A stretch of DNA of 64,000 nucleotides. Source: Lasiodiplodia sp. COLG20 (Eukaryota > Ascomycota > Dothideomycetes > Botryosphaeriales > Botryosphaeriaceae). A program made the position numbers and the translations under genes. This document shows positions 11,715 through 22,467 of this stretch, one piece after another. Where the stretch lies: assembly GCA_009801085.1 (NCBI GenBank), contig VNWV01000017.1:1-64000 (forward strand). Direction: 5' to 3'. The notes beneath the pieces are model-generated. The model searched no databases and was not told where the DNA came from. It saw only the letters and a list, made by a program, of their open reading frames with translations. The first letter of the stretch is position 1, and each line of letters opens with the position of its first letter.

Positions 11715-12539
11715 TTTGTGCTTGTCGAGGTCACTGACGCGGGGCTCAGCGCCCTTTTCGAAGAATTCAACAAGCCCCTTTTGTTACACGACTTCCTCGA
11801 ACATTTTCTAGCGCTGACGAGCGATCTGTGTTTTGTCGTGGCTTGTTCCGGCGTCAGCGTTTACCCCGCACAGACACCCACTCAGCTGATGCAGGTATCC
11901 GCCCTGGGTTTTCTGTGCACCACGGACTTCCATGTCCGGCATGTTGCATGAGGTAGGAATCAGGGGTTACTCGGCTCATACATACTCTGATGACACCTGG
12001 TTCAGAGGTTCCGATAAATAATGCACCTCTCCCGATTCATCCGCAAGTAAGCCTTGATCTCAGGTAGCGTTACTTAATGCCAGATTGCTCGTCGTACATG
12101 GATGCCTGAATGTTCGACACGAAATCAAACCCCGCTCCGGGTGCGTCTTTTGTGACCTGATCAGAGTAAATCCAGATGCTCATATCCACTCAGCGGACTT
12201 CGCGTGGACGTCTCCCACTTACATTAATTAGTTGCATCATACGACTCAACTTCTCTTCTCTCTCGAGCCTGGCCGGCGGGGCAGTCAACAGAACACAATA
12301 TTTCGAAAAGATTATATGTTCAAAGTACGTCATACGTAAGCCATATGCGTTCGCTGCTGATGACTACATAATTCAGGGTTAGGGAAGGTAGTGTCTTCGT
12401 TCTCGGCTATCTTAGCATACCTGAGCGCCTCATCAGCAACCGTGCCTAGCTTCCTTCAGTCGACGGTGGTATCATAATAAAAAGATACTAGGAACACCAC
12501 GAAGCTCAAAGGTCTGCGGTGCTTTGGACCAAGATAGCT
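11715..12539. promoter_or_regulatory. Divergent upstream region of the AAA ATPase and HET genes
   Basis: 825 bp between two divergent starts, presumably holding both promoters. No open frame with family similarity; no specific operator is claimed. Confidence 0.5.
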
Positions 12540-14717
12540 ATGGACACAATCTACGGGAACCTTGGCAGTGGGAGCATCGAAATCAGGGTTGTGAAGATCC
12601 AACGTGGAAAGGATCTTTCCCCAATTGTCTGCAAGCTGGAGACCGTCTTTCTGAGGCACAATCTGGAATACGAAGCTCTGTCGTATGTTTGGGGGGATCC
12701 GGAAGGTCCCAAGGTGACTATTACTGTCAATGACAAGTCATGTCCGATCACCGAAAACCTCCATGCGGCACTCAAGCGACTGAGATTTCCCGACCGGGAA
12801 AGAACTCTATGGGTTGATGCAATCTGCATCAATCAGGAGGATGTTTTTGAGAGGTCTGCACAAGTCGCTATCATGGGCGACATCTTCCAGAAAGCCCGCA
12901 TGGTGATCATTTGGTTGGGGGAGTCGACCAGTATGACTGGTCCAGGGATTCAAGGATTGAACAAATTTGCAGACATCATCAAAGGATTGAACCCGACCCT
13001 CCCGCCTCTTGGCGTTTCGAGAGAGACAGTTCCGGATAACGATGACAAACACAAAGTTCTCCACAGCGATGACGGATCAGAGGATCCGAAGTGGTGTTAT
13101 CACCACCTAGCTCTCCATACGCCTCGATACGGTCGCGATATAATGGAGCGGGCGTGGTGGAAGCGCGTCTGGACTCTACAAGAGCTTGTCCTTGCCGCTG
13201 AGGCAACATTTGTCTGCGGCGGATACTCAATCAGCTGGGACGACCTGAACAGGTGTATTGGACACTTCAAATGGGCTGGGCCTGACTTTACAAAGCCGGA
13301 GGATCCCCTCCACCTTATGAGACATCATCTGACGTTTTCCTCCTTCCGGGCGAAGAGGCTCAGCCGCAAGAAGATTCCACTCCTTTCGCTCATCAAAGCT
13401 TGGCGTGAGCATTCCGCTACCGATTCGAGAGATTACATCTATGCCTTTCTTGGTCTTATTTCAGACTACCGCCAGTTTGAGCCCAACTACTCCAAATCTG
13501 AAGAGGAAGTCTACATCGATTTCGCGAAGCATTGCGTCCTCACAACCTCCGACCTCAATGTTCTCAGTGCAGCTGGCTACCACAAGGACCTTAAGGTCCC
13601 ATCTTGGGTCCTAGATAGCTCATGCTTCGCCGAAAGAGCAAGGCCTCAGTACTTGACCGACCTGGACCAGGAAAATAGTATTTTTGCAGCCACTGGGACC
13701 TCTACATCCACAGCATGTGTCACCGACAACTTGACCCTGCAAGCCGAAGGCTGGCTTATTGGTATCGTTGAGAATGTAGGAACAGTTGGTCCACCGTTGG
13801 AAAACGTTGACTACATGAAGACTCTCTCAGACTGGGAGCAGGTCGTTTTCCGCAAGTTCGGCGACAGCGGAGACTGCTCTAGAGATTCTTGTAGCTCCCA
13901 GAGAGCTGAAGAGACGGAAAAACCAGAATCAGAGAGTCACGATGAGGAATCCTGCAAGCTGTCTGTTGCATGCGTCTTGGATCATTGGCAGCGAAGGACG
14001 ACCTGCGCCAGCAATGTCTGGCCCCAAGATGACCCACAAGCCCCTTGTTCCCTTCGAGTGTTACGCACTTCGATAGATGAATCTCGAGAAACACGCCTAG
14101 CCCGGGCCACATCGGAAAAGCAACCCGAATATTGGAATGGCACGACATACTTCCCGACAGATGCCAGCATCGGCGAGGCTTTCGCTCGGACTGTTTTGGC
14201 AGACTCTATCCACTACCTTTCAGACAGGATGCGACTCGACAAAGTCATTGAACGCTCAAGGCAACGCAATCACACTGCATTCAAGCTAATTCCAGATGAC
14301 TCTGGCTCATATGGCGGCTTCGTCGATGCTTTCTGTGATTCATATATACCCAAATGGGACTATGTGGAAGCAGATTTGGCTGATGATGTTCATTGCCTTT
14401 TGTGTCGAAAAGAACAGAATCGTCAGAGTGCAGCAGTGAACAACCATGCTCTACTCTGCCGATCTCTTGAGAATGCCATCCGAATGAGAAGGTTCTTTGT
14501 GACTATTAGCGGTCTGATGGGGCTGGCCCCCGCTGAGACGTCGCCTGGCGACTGTGTGGTCCTTCTTAAGGGCTGTCAAGTCCCTCTGATTTTGAGAAAA
14601 GTCGACGATCATTTCATTCTGTTGGGCGAATCCTACGTTCATGGAATTATGGATGGATATCTTTTCTATAGGGAGAGGAGTATCCAGCCTTGGTTTCGAT
14701 ATTTCAAGATACGATGA
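12540..14717 (+). CDS. Heterokaryon-incompatibility (HET) domain protein, 725 aa
   Basis: One uninterrupted frame from ATG 12540-12542 (an in-frame GTG 21 nt upstream is unlikely to start it). The HET domain covers about residues 40-200. Its signatures are Tyr-Glu-Ala-Leu-Ser-Tyr-Val-Trp-Gly near residue 42, Leu-Trp-Val-Asp-Ala-Ile-Cys-Ile-Asn-Gln at about 90, then Gln-Val-x-x-Met-x-x-Ile-Phe and the Trp-Thr-Leu-Gln-Glu block. The C-terminal half is family-typical, including an acidic Glu/Ser stretch around 440-465. It ends with the beta-rich Gly-Asp-x-Val-Val-Leu-Leu-Lys-Gly...Pro-Leu-Ile-Leu-Arg module common to HET-6/HET-E-like proteins. In known cases HET domains trigger cell death on non-self recognition. 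No frameshift or stop, so it looks functional. Confidence 0.92.
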   Translation: MDTIYGNLGSGSIEIRVVKIQRGKDLSPIVCKLETVFLRHNLEYEALSYVWGDPEGPKVTITVNDKSCPITENLHAALKRLRFPDRERTLWVDAICINQEDVFERSAQVAIMGDIFQKARMVIIWLGESTSMTGPGIQGLNKFADIIKGLNPTLPPLGVSRETVPDNDDKHKVLHSDDGSEDPKWCYHHLALHTPRYGRDIMERAWWKRVWTLQELVLAAEATFVCGGYSISWDDLNRCIGHFKWAGPDFTKPEDPLHLMRHHLTFSSFRAKRLSRKKIPLLSLIKAWREHSATDSRDYIYAFLGLISDYRQFEPNYSKSEEEVYIDFAKHCVLTTSDLNVLSAAGYHKDLKVPSWVLDSSCFAERARPQYLTDLDQENSIFAATGTSTSTACVTDNLTLQAEGWLIGIVENVGTVGPPLENVDYMKTLSDWEQVVFRKFGDSGDCSRDSCSSQRAEETEKPESESHDEESCKLSVACVLDHWQRRTTCASNVWPQDDPQAPCSLRVLRTSIDESRETRLARATSEKQPEYWNGTTYFPTDASIGEAFARTVLADSIHYLSDRMRLDKVIERSRQRNHTAFKLIPDDSGSYGGFVDAFCDSYIPKWDYVEADLADDVHCLLCRKEQNRQSAAVNNHALLCRSLENAIRMRRFFVTISGLMGLAPAETSPGDCVVLLKGCQVPLILRKVDDHFILLGESYVHGIMDGYLFYRERSIQPWFRYFKIR

Positions 14718-16866
14718 AGCAAAATCTGGAATCGAGAGGCGTGACGGATCATTTTTCGGGGTTCAGCAACAGTCGATATTCTTCCTTTCCAACTATCTTT
14801 TGCGTAGCTTTCAAAGGTATTACTTCGTTTAGTCAATCCATAAACTGTGTGATTCAAAGGCTATTTTGTGATTGTCTGAGCTTCTGAGAGTAACTTTGCG
14901 TTCCGACGTATGGAGCTAGGATGATACATGCGTGACTACTCGGACATCGGACGACGATGAAAAACGCACTTTGGGTATTCAAGTAGTATGCAGAAACTAC
15001 CATTCGACAACTATTTCGGATGCGCCGAGCCACTACCTACTATAGCTCTAGTTTAATAAGTGAGTTATATTTCGTTATTGATTTCCCGATCGCCACCACC
15101 ACCGAACCGCCTCATTAGATCCATTCAATTCATCTGTGCAGGTGATCGCGTCTTTCCCTGTGTGCCTGCACATGCTCGGCGAGCATACCGCTGCATTTTC
15201 ATAGATCTCGACCCGCCTAGACCACAGTTCCTGATTTAATTTCGACACAGGCGTAAAGTCCATTACCAAGCGCAATGTGCTCGGGGCAACTTGTGATTCC
15301 TCACTGAAATGTCATCCTTGCATTCTGTTCCAAACTTCCGTCCAGAATCAACAACTAACCTTACTGATTCAGCATCTACACTACGTTCGCTTGCTGTCAG
15401 GCCCGAAGTGTCACAGCGTACGATGTCTGCTTCGGAAGGGCGTACCACGTCTATAACCTGCTGTTGTTTCTGGCGATCAACGGACTGGGCCGGCGGTGAG
15501 CAACGTAGGAACGTTCTGCCGCTTCTACTTGGCATGGATCGTACGTAGGAAACGGGAAGATAGCCAGTGAGGTTTTCATAGCAGGTAGAATTAAGTTCTG
15601 GGAGGCGGTAGACGGCTACCGATTCAGAAGTTCAGAGCCCTAAATGGTCACAGACGTGTTCGCCCATGCGAGGCGTTCCCGTCGAGAGCGTGAAGCGTCT
15701 ACGCGGACACCAGTTACACAGCAGACTCGCCATAACGAAAACGCATGAAGCCAGTAAGACTGCGATCATGCAGGAGTCCGCTTTTTGCATATTACTGCAT
15801 ATCGAATATATGTGTAAGGGTTTTCAATGCAGTCTTACGAGTCCACTTCCGAGTCTTACTGCATATTCTCACTACGTGCAAGGCCGTGTAACCATTGTCT
15901 TTATGGAGAAAGCGGGGTAGGTAGGGAGACTCTAACATCATGTGACGAGAATTTGATTGACCAAGCCGTTGATCACAACTGTACAGGTTCGGAGAGGGAA
16001 ACAAGTTTTTTTTCGCGGAAATTCTTCCGCATCAAATTTGCATCCTTCTTCAATGCAACACAGGGAACAAAAGGTGTCTATTTTAATCTATGATGAATTC
16101 TAACTGGTGCCTACTGGGCTTAGACTAAAAGGACAATATTGCGCAATGCCGATAAAAGCAGCGACCTGCTAATACACGTGGTAGAAATGTCACCATTATG
16201 TTAGTAGGACAGCACCCTATTACGGGCAGCGTTAGTAGGTATTACGAGGCTTCTATTTCAACACTAACGTTAGTGTAGATTAGTGTTAATGGGATGGATG
16301 CAACCGGCAGAGGCCGGGTAACCAATATGAGTTTTGCAATGACCGTAATTCCACTCTCTAGTAGGATCTAGTATCTTGTTAATTATTCTATAGATGAGTG
16401 TACTACTTCAAGGTGTGTGAACAAGCGAAAGTTGATATATGGGGCGATAAGAGAACCACTTCTTGGGCTGTACGTTTTCGTAGCCTTCATTCTTATCTTT
16501 AGTACTAACGGGGGATAGGCCTTGGTTGATTCCGCTACCGATTCTAACCTGTTTGAATTGAGAAAAGAGTACTGTGTTCCTTGAATGAGGGGCTGATCGT
16601 TGGAATGTTGTTTGCAGGCTGCACCTCGCGTGACTTAACATGCTTCATGTAGCGTTCACCGAACCTGTCACCAGTTTAGCCTTTCTATTTTCAGCCTCGT
16701 GAATCGTACGTGTTAGTCCGAAAGCGGCTCTTACAGCCTGACATTGCTAAGGGTGATTTCCTCACTAAGTCGCATCCGAACATATTAAGTGTGCCATTGT
16801 TAATCAACGATCATTTTGAAAAAATAAACCGATAGAGTTGCATTATTCGTAGCAATACTACAGTCT
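14718..16866. other. AT-rich gene-poor stretch
   Basis: 2.15 kb without a credible gene. It contains short inverted motifs: AGTAAGACTGC near 15750 matched by its complement near 15830, and a palindromic acactaacgttagtgt near 16260-16277. Base composition drops relative to flanking genes, compatible with decayed repeats. No transposase or RNA gene is visible. Confidence 0.5.
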
Positions 16867-18577
16867 CTAGAACGCATAACGAAATTGGCGATTCTTCACG
16901 TCGGTAAGTCCGTTACACATACCCTCTGATCTCTCCGACATTTGATCAGTGCAAGAATCAGGTCTTCCAAACTCGCGGTCCCGCCGCTTGTTTTCCGAAA
17001 AGCACAAACAATAGTACAGGCAACCCGTGGCAACCATGACTCCGAAGCAGCAGAGCATGGCACCAATTCCCAGACTGTAATGAGGTGCCTGGCCTTCTAA
17101 AAAGAAATGCGGTCCTATAATATTTCCAACAGCTATGTGGAATCAGCGAAAGCAATCAGGTCCATTGGGAACAGTATGCATACCATAGAAAATTGCGGCA
17201 GACACCGAAACGAAACTCTTCTTTGTCAGTCCTGCCACGTTCGAGGACTGAAGGCTCAGCACCATGACCCAGGGAACGTTCCAAAAGCCCAGGAGATAAA
17301 CTCCAGCAAGAGAGGCATCGCGGTGGATTGTCGGATCCAACGTCTTGACCATGGATGCGCCGGCCATCGCGACACAGCTGGAGAAGACCCAGAGGATACA
17401 TCTCAGATTAGGCACCCAGAAGGTGATGGCCGTCAAAGTAGCTTGCGCTACCATGGCAATTGCTGCTTGGGGTGTGGCCATCAAGACCGTCTTTGCTCTG
17501 GAAAAGCCATACCCTGAGATGATCAACGGATTGAACTGTGTGATGCCGGCATTGGTGATGGCCTGCGCTATGAAGAATGTCGCGATGCACCAGTACTTCG
17601 GATCTCTCAGCGCTTCAAGAATTTGTCCCCATTCGATTCGCTTTGCGTTTTTAATTAGCACAGTACAGTCTGCCCGTTGACATGACTCACGTTCTCGGAT
17701 GCATCTCCAGTTTGGTTCATCGCAACTCTGCGAATTGCAATAGATCTCTCCTCCTTGGTCAGAAACCACGCTGTCGAGGGAGAGTCTGGTAAAGCTAGGA
17801 AGATGAGTAAACCCATGGTTAGTGTGGCTGAGCCGTAGATGATAAAAATATACTACATCAATGTAAGCATAAGGTACTGTTCTGACGAATGGATTCTGGT
17901 TGAAGCTTACTCTCCATGTTGCCAGTGGGCCACCTATATTACCGATGGCATAGCTCAGAATGCCGGTGAACGTTCCAGCAAAAGTATTTGCCCATAGCGC
18001 TGTCCGCAGGGGTTGTTCCTCGCGACGATACCACATGGAGTTGATGAAAAGAAGGCAGGGAAGCATGGCGGCCTCGAATGCGCCCTGGAGGAAGCGGAGG
18101 GTGGCGAGACCTGCGAAGTTGTTGCATGCAGTCAGCAGACAGACGCAAATGCCCATGGCGCAAAAACAGGCTCCCATGTATTTCCCAACCGGGAACTTGG
18201 AAATGATCCACAGGTTCGGAAATTCCATGAAGAGGTATCCAAAGTAAAAGGTGCTCCCGAGCCAACTGTACAGTTGTTTGTACAGGTGGGTATCGTCAAC
18301 TAATCCGTAGACTGCTGCGTAGGGCATTACGTTCTGTAGATGATCGTCAGCATTGAAAATTAGTATACTTCTTGGTGGATGAACAAACTTCGTCAAGAAA
18401 GGCCAGAGTCATCCCGAAAGTCACAAGAGGCATAATGACGAGGTCAATCTTCCACAGTATCTTTCGGCTTCTCGGTACGTCGACTTCATCATCGATTTGC
18501 CCCTTGCAGATTGAGTCCGAATTAGCGATGGTCGCAATATCGGAAACCTTCTCGATGTCGGACTTGACACTTCCCAT
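16867..18577 (-). CDS. MFS transporter, allantoate permease (anion:cation symporter) family, 498 aa
   Basis: Exons 18389-18577, 17911-18333, 17691-17852, 17184-17640 and 16867-17132 total 1497 nt. A ~45-residue polar N-terminus precedes the first membrane helix (Pro-Leu-Val-Thr-Phe-Gly...Phe-Leu-Asp). The conserved Asn-x-x-Pro-Tyr-Ala-Ala-Val-Tyr-Gly-Leu block follows. Further diagnostic motifs are Phe-x-Gly-Tyr-Leu-x-x-Glu-x-Pro-Asn, Arg-Phe-Leu-Gln-Gly in helix 4 and Trp-Tyr-Arg-Arg-Glu-Glu-Gln-Pro-Leu-Arg in the loop after it. This matches the Dal5/Tna1/Seo1-like group of proton symporters for organic anions such as allantoate, nicotinate, pantothenate or small peptides. The substrate cannot be assigned. 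About 12 hydrophobic segments; intact; plasma membrane inferred. Confidence 0.9.
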
Positions 18578-19333
18578 ACTGAAACAAATGTAGAAAAGAG
18601 CAAAAAGAGCACAGTTGGGAAGATATTTGAATCGTACCTTTCACTGGGATATAAATACATCGAGAGAGGAGGGCGTCGAAACCCCCCTTCTTGACGTACG
18701 GTGTTGCATTTCAGGGTCGGCAGACATTCCGAGGATTTGGAATGGCGCCTTGATGTACGTCACTCGTCATACCCACACTGAATCTGAACCCATCCTGCGC
18801 TTCTCTTCAACCCACCAGTACTAGTCGTGAACGTGCACGGAGGCCAAGCTCCTCGGACCTCCTGCGCAGACACTTTACTCCTCCAGGACAAGCAAGGTTT
18901 GTAGACATGCAACGGTGGCAGCGGAACGTTTCCGTCGAAACATCAGACGACAGGAATTTTTGCTTTAGCGTAAGTTTCGCAAGCAAGGCCCGGCGACCAG
19001 GGCCCGCTCCAGCCATCGAAGCAAAGGTGCTAGATCTGAACAGGATATCTCGGTAAGCAAGAAACGATCCAGAATGCTTCGCCAGCCACCTCTTCTGGTA
19101 AACTTTAGGTAATGCAAGCACTCGTACAGCCACGCCAAAAATCCTAGGGAGAAAGAATTCCTAAACATAATTTTCCCCGGAAAGCCGGCTTGACGAAGAA
19201 AAATAAAACAGAGGTTACAGGCAAAAAAAAAGGAGCAAATTCTACCATGCTGGCCGCCGAAGGGGGACGAATCAAAGGTTATCAGCAAAGAAGTAAATTC
19301 GATCGTGCGCCCCCGCTAGAAGACGAGCCACGC
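18578..19333. other. Intergenic region upstream of the MFS gene
   Basis: No credible gene. It must hold the promoter of the MFS transporter (starting at 18577) and the 3' end of the small acidic protein gene at 19334. Homopolymer A/T tracts occur near 19223. Confidence 0.5.
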
Positions 19334-19732
19334 CTATTCAATTCGTGGGCGTTTGGCCGCCCGGGCCCAGTTCTCCTCGTCACCCAGCTCGATCTCAGCC
19401 TCAGCCTCGTCAACTGGCATCTGGTCTGATGCCAAAAGCTCATCATCATCCCATAGTTCTGATGATGGGATATTTTGCGGCAGCCGGGGCTGCTGCTGCC
19501 TCGGCGGGCCGACCGCAACCACTGCCTTAGAGGCACGAGCCTCTTCGATGCGGGTCTTGGCCTCCTCGCACCGCATCATGAGCTTGTTGATCTCATTGAT
19601 GGGGAACTTTTCCAGTTCTTCCACCGTGTGGAGCGGCCGGAGGGCGGCGGCAGCCGGTTTGGGGTTGGTAGCGGAAGGGTTGGGGTTGGCGGCGGCGGCG
19701 GGAACGCTCTGCTGAGCAGCGTTTGAAGCATG
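19334..19732 (-). CDS. Small acidic protein, last exon (132 codons), start unresolved
   Basis: An open exon in frame down to TAG at 19334-19336, bounded upstream by a TTTAG acceptor (19733-19737). The product begins with an Ala/Pro/Asn-rich disordered stretch. It then has a helical block (Val-Glu-Glu-Leu-Glu-Lys-Phe-Pro-Ile-Asn-Glu followed by Met-Met-Arg-Cys-Glu-Glu-Ala), a Gln/Pro linker, an acidic Asp/Glu tail and a terminal Lys-Arg-Pro-Arg basic motif that could be a nuclear localisation signal. No family recognised. The start codon must lie in an upstream exon. One consistent candidate is the 9-nt exon ATGGCTAGC at 20002-20010, inside the inverted-repeat element, spliced through GTGAAT (a 269-nt intron). 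That is conjecture. Confidence 0.55.
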   Translation of the reverse strand, partial: HASNAAQQSVPAAAANPNPSATNPKPAAAALRPLHTVEELEKFPINEINKLMMRCEEAKTRIEEARASKAVVAVGPPRQQQPRLPQNIPSSELWDDDELLASDQMPVDEAEAEIELGDEENWARAAKRPRIE

Positions 19733-19805
19733 CTAAAGTCACACAGAGCAGCGTGATCTTGAAAGAGAGTATGGGCTTAAAGGTTGGGCAGCTTCGACTA
19801 TTGTG

Positions 19806-20031
19806 TACAGAGGGGTGCTGCAGTCGGTGGCTAGCGCGAAGAATAGCGGGGTCCTCGAGGGTATACTTTTTTAACAAAAAAATAAAACAACGTATGGGTA
19901 TTTGAAGCTATCATCCGGACGTGTATGTCGAGTTTTTAATTCGACATTGTCGTCCGGACGATAGCTTCAACTACCCATGGTATGCGCGAAAATAAATTCA
20001 CGCTAGCCATCAGCTGCAATACCCCCCTGTA
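19806..20031 (-). mobile_element. Miniature inverted-repeat element, copy 2 (complete)
   Basis: Terminal inverted repeats of ~35 bp read TACAGAGGGGTGCTGCAG on the left and, inverted, TACAGGGGGGTATTGCAG on the right. Both are bounded by TA, the pattern left by Tc1/mariner-type insertion. The centre (19894-19977) is the same ~80-bp palindrome seen in copies 1 and 3. About 226 bp, non-coding. It lies directly upstream of the small acidic protein gene. Confidence 0.8.
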
Positions 20032-20758
20032 AGCCTCACAATCCGCAAACTCAGGACTACAGAGTCTCAGTTTGCAAAGTCCCGCCCGGAATTCGGCGTC
20101 GCAGAAGTCGGATGACGGCAGTGTGAGAAGCAGGGGTAAACGAGATCAAACAGAGTGCAATGCAACATTGCCGCCATTGGACGATGATTCATCATCGAAG
20201 AGGCAGAGAACGGAGTAGACTTTCTTCTCCCGTCATTTTTCTTTATCGTTTCCTTTTATGTTTTCAAAGTATCCTTTCGTGTATATACATTCTCATACAG
20301 TATGAGGGCTGAAGTCGCTGAGCCCCGGATTTAGTGAGAGTAGCGATGGAGTTACGACAATATTCCCATCTTTCTTCATATTAACGAGGGTATTTAAGCC
20401 AAATTCTACATATGTTACGCAATCTATTGACGCGTTTAACGCTCACGCGTGGCAAATATTACGATCTATCCAAATGTATGTTTCTACCGGCACGGTTGAT
20501 ACTGCAGACCCTTTGGGTTGAGCGGGGTACATGAATCTTCCCCGCACGCCCTCGAAACGAGGGACCCGACTATGTTGTGCAGCCAATAGAAAACCTGGCC
20601 ATGATCATTATAGTATACTCCGTTGATCAGGCTGTGCTCGATACGAGGTCGTTTTGCAGGAGTGGTGTTGTGGGACATGTGACAATGCTGATATATAGCA
20701 TCTTGATTCCCCACCGAATTTGGACTGTGGAATTCACACCTGAAGGCAGCTTGGCACA
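20032..20758. other. Upstream region of the aldo-keto reductase gene
   Basis: No convincing gene. A minus-strand frame at 20484-20759 has no domain and overlaps the probable promoter. The stretch 20230-20420 is AT-rich. Confidence 0.5.
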
Positions 20759-21929
20759 ATGCCGTTCTTGAGGTTAAAGCCCTTGCGCCATTCCGGGAGA
20801 TTCTTTGGTAGTTACTGCAGCCCCCTCACTACGAAATTCAGCTTCCTGCAAACGCACCGCTGTCTTGCTACGGCCACAACGAGGAGGCACACCTTAAATA
20901 CTGGCGCCGAGATCCCAGCCATCGGCTTCGGCACATTCCAAGATGCCGATGCACAAGAGGCAGCTGTCTGTATTGCTTTGAAGACGGGATATCGCCACAT
21001 TGATACTGCCAGAGTGTAAGCCTAACTTTTCCAAAATGGCAAGTCCAGTTCCGACGTTTCTCCAGGTATGACACCGAGATCCAAGTGGGAAAAGGCATCA
21101 AGCGGAGCCAAGTACCACGGGAAGAGATCTTCCTGACGACGAAGCTCTGGTGCAACTCCCATCATCCGGACGACGTGGAAAGCGCGCTCGACGCTTCACT
21201 CAAAGACCTGGACACGCCATACGTCGATTTGTTCATGATGCATTATCCATCTACCTTCGCTCGTGGAGAGGACCGGTTTCCGAAGGATAAGGAGACGGGG
21301 GAGATGCTCCTGGGAGAAACGACATATGTAGATACTTGGAAGGCGATGGAAAAGCTCCTCGGAACGGGGAAGGTGAAGGCTATTGGTGTGTCAAATTTTA
21401 GCAAAGGGGAGATAGAGACGTTGATCCGAGAAGGGAGCGTTGTGAGTATACATCCAGCCATCACTCAGCCCTGCACTGCTGACTGTCAATGAAGGTTCCA
21501 GCCGTGCACCAAATGGAAGTGCACCCGTATCTACAGTCAAAAGACTTCAATGCCTGGCTCCGGTCGAAAGGTATCCACGTCACTCAGTTCAGTCCGCTGG
21601 GAAACCTCAATTCCTTCTACAGGGAGATATCATGGAGCAAGACGGAGTCGCACATGCAGCGAATAATCGACCATCCGGTACTGCAAGAGCTTGGAGCAAA
21701 ATACCAGAAGAGCCCCGTGCAAATAGCACTGGCGTGGGGTGTCAACTGCGGTCGCTCTGTTATCCCGAAGAGTGTCATTGACTGGCAAATCAAACAGAAT
21801 CTGGAGTCGGATTTTCCTATCGAACCTGCGGACATGGAAAAGATTGCTGGGATGGATCTGAAGGTCAGATTCAATGACCCCAGCGAGTTGCATCGATGGA
21901 ATTTCTACAGCGACCTGGAGGGGAAGTAA
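20759..21929 (+). CDS. Aldo-keto reductase with probable mitochondrial leader, 355 aa
   Basis: Exons 20759-21015, 21066-21441 and 21495-21929 (introns of 50 and 53 nt). Residues 1-~45 are Arg/Ser/Leu-rich without acidic residues, a likely mitochondrial targeting sequence that most AKRs lack. The barrel starts at [11 protein letters not shown]. The catalytic tetrad is present: Asp in Gly-Tyr-Arg-His-Ile-Asp-Thr-Ala, Tyr immediately after the first intron, Lys in Thr-Thr-Lys-Leu-Trp, and His in Met-His-Tyr-Pro. The family motif Gly-Val-Ser-Asn-Phe and the cofactor loop Ile-Pro-Lys-Ser-Val (NADP(H) type) are also intact. It should reduce aldehydes or ketones; substrate unknown. It may work with the adjacent hydrolase and exporter genes in detoxification. 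Confidence 0.92.
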
Positions 21930-22467
21930 GCATGAATGTGTGACCGATAGCAGATTATCTCGGACGTTGCCTATTCTCAATTTTTCGGTTCAGCATTTCC
22001 CTAATTAATATTACGATAAGGCGAGACTAGAACATCTATCCGTCGATGTATCGAGTGAGACGCCACATTGGCAAGCCCTCCGGGCGGTGTGAGAAGGGCA
22101 AGGCATCTCATGTCAGATTACACATGCATGACACCATTGGGTGGTTGTATGTCGAACATCAGTGATTACATAGAACTTCCGAGGGTCGTCCGGTGAGACC
22201 GTTGATTACAAATCCGGAAGACGGATAGGCTCCATTACCGCGACACCCACAAAGCTTTTGTTGATTACCTGAAGTTTGTAACGCGAAAGTGGGGCTACAC
22301 ACGCGTTCGCAGTTGGTTTTGGTTTGTGCCCCGCTTCCTTCAGGTCAGACCTGATAAGCACAGACTGCACTTAAACAATTCTTAATACTTAGCAGCCCCC
22401 GCCTAGTTTTTTTTTTTTTTTTACTAACAAAAAAGTACACCTCAGCCACAGACTAATTCCCCACGCA

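Noticed and set aside
16259..16277. acactaacgttagtgt palindrome as an operator
   Set aside because: Lies in decayed AT-rich DNA with no gene start nearby.
20484..20759. 91-codon minus-strand frame upstream of the aldo-keto reductase
   Set aside because: No family similarity and it would overlap the reductase promoter; no splice partner.
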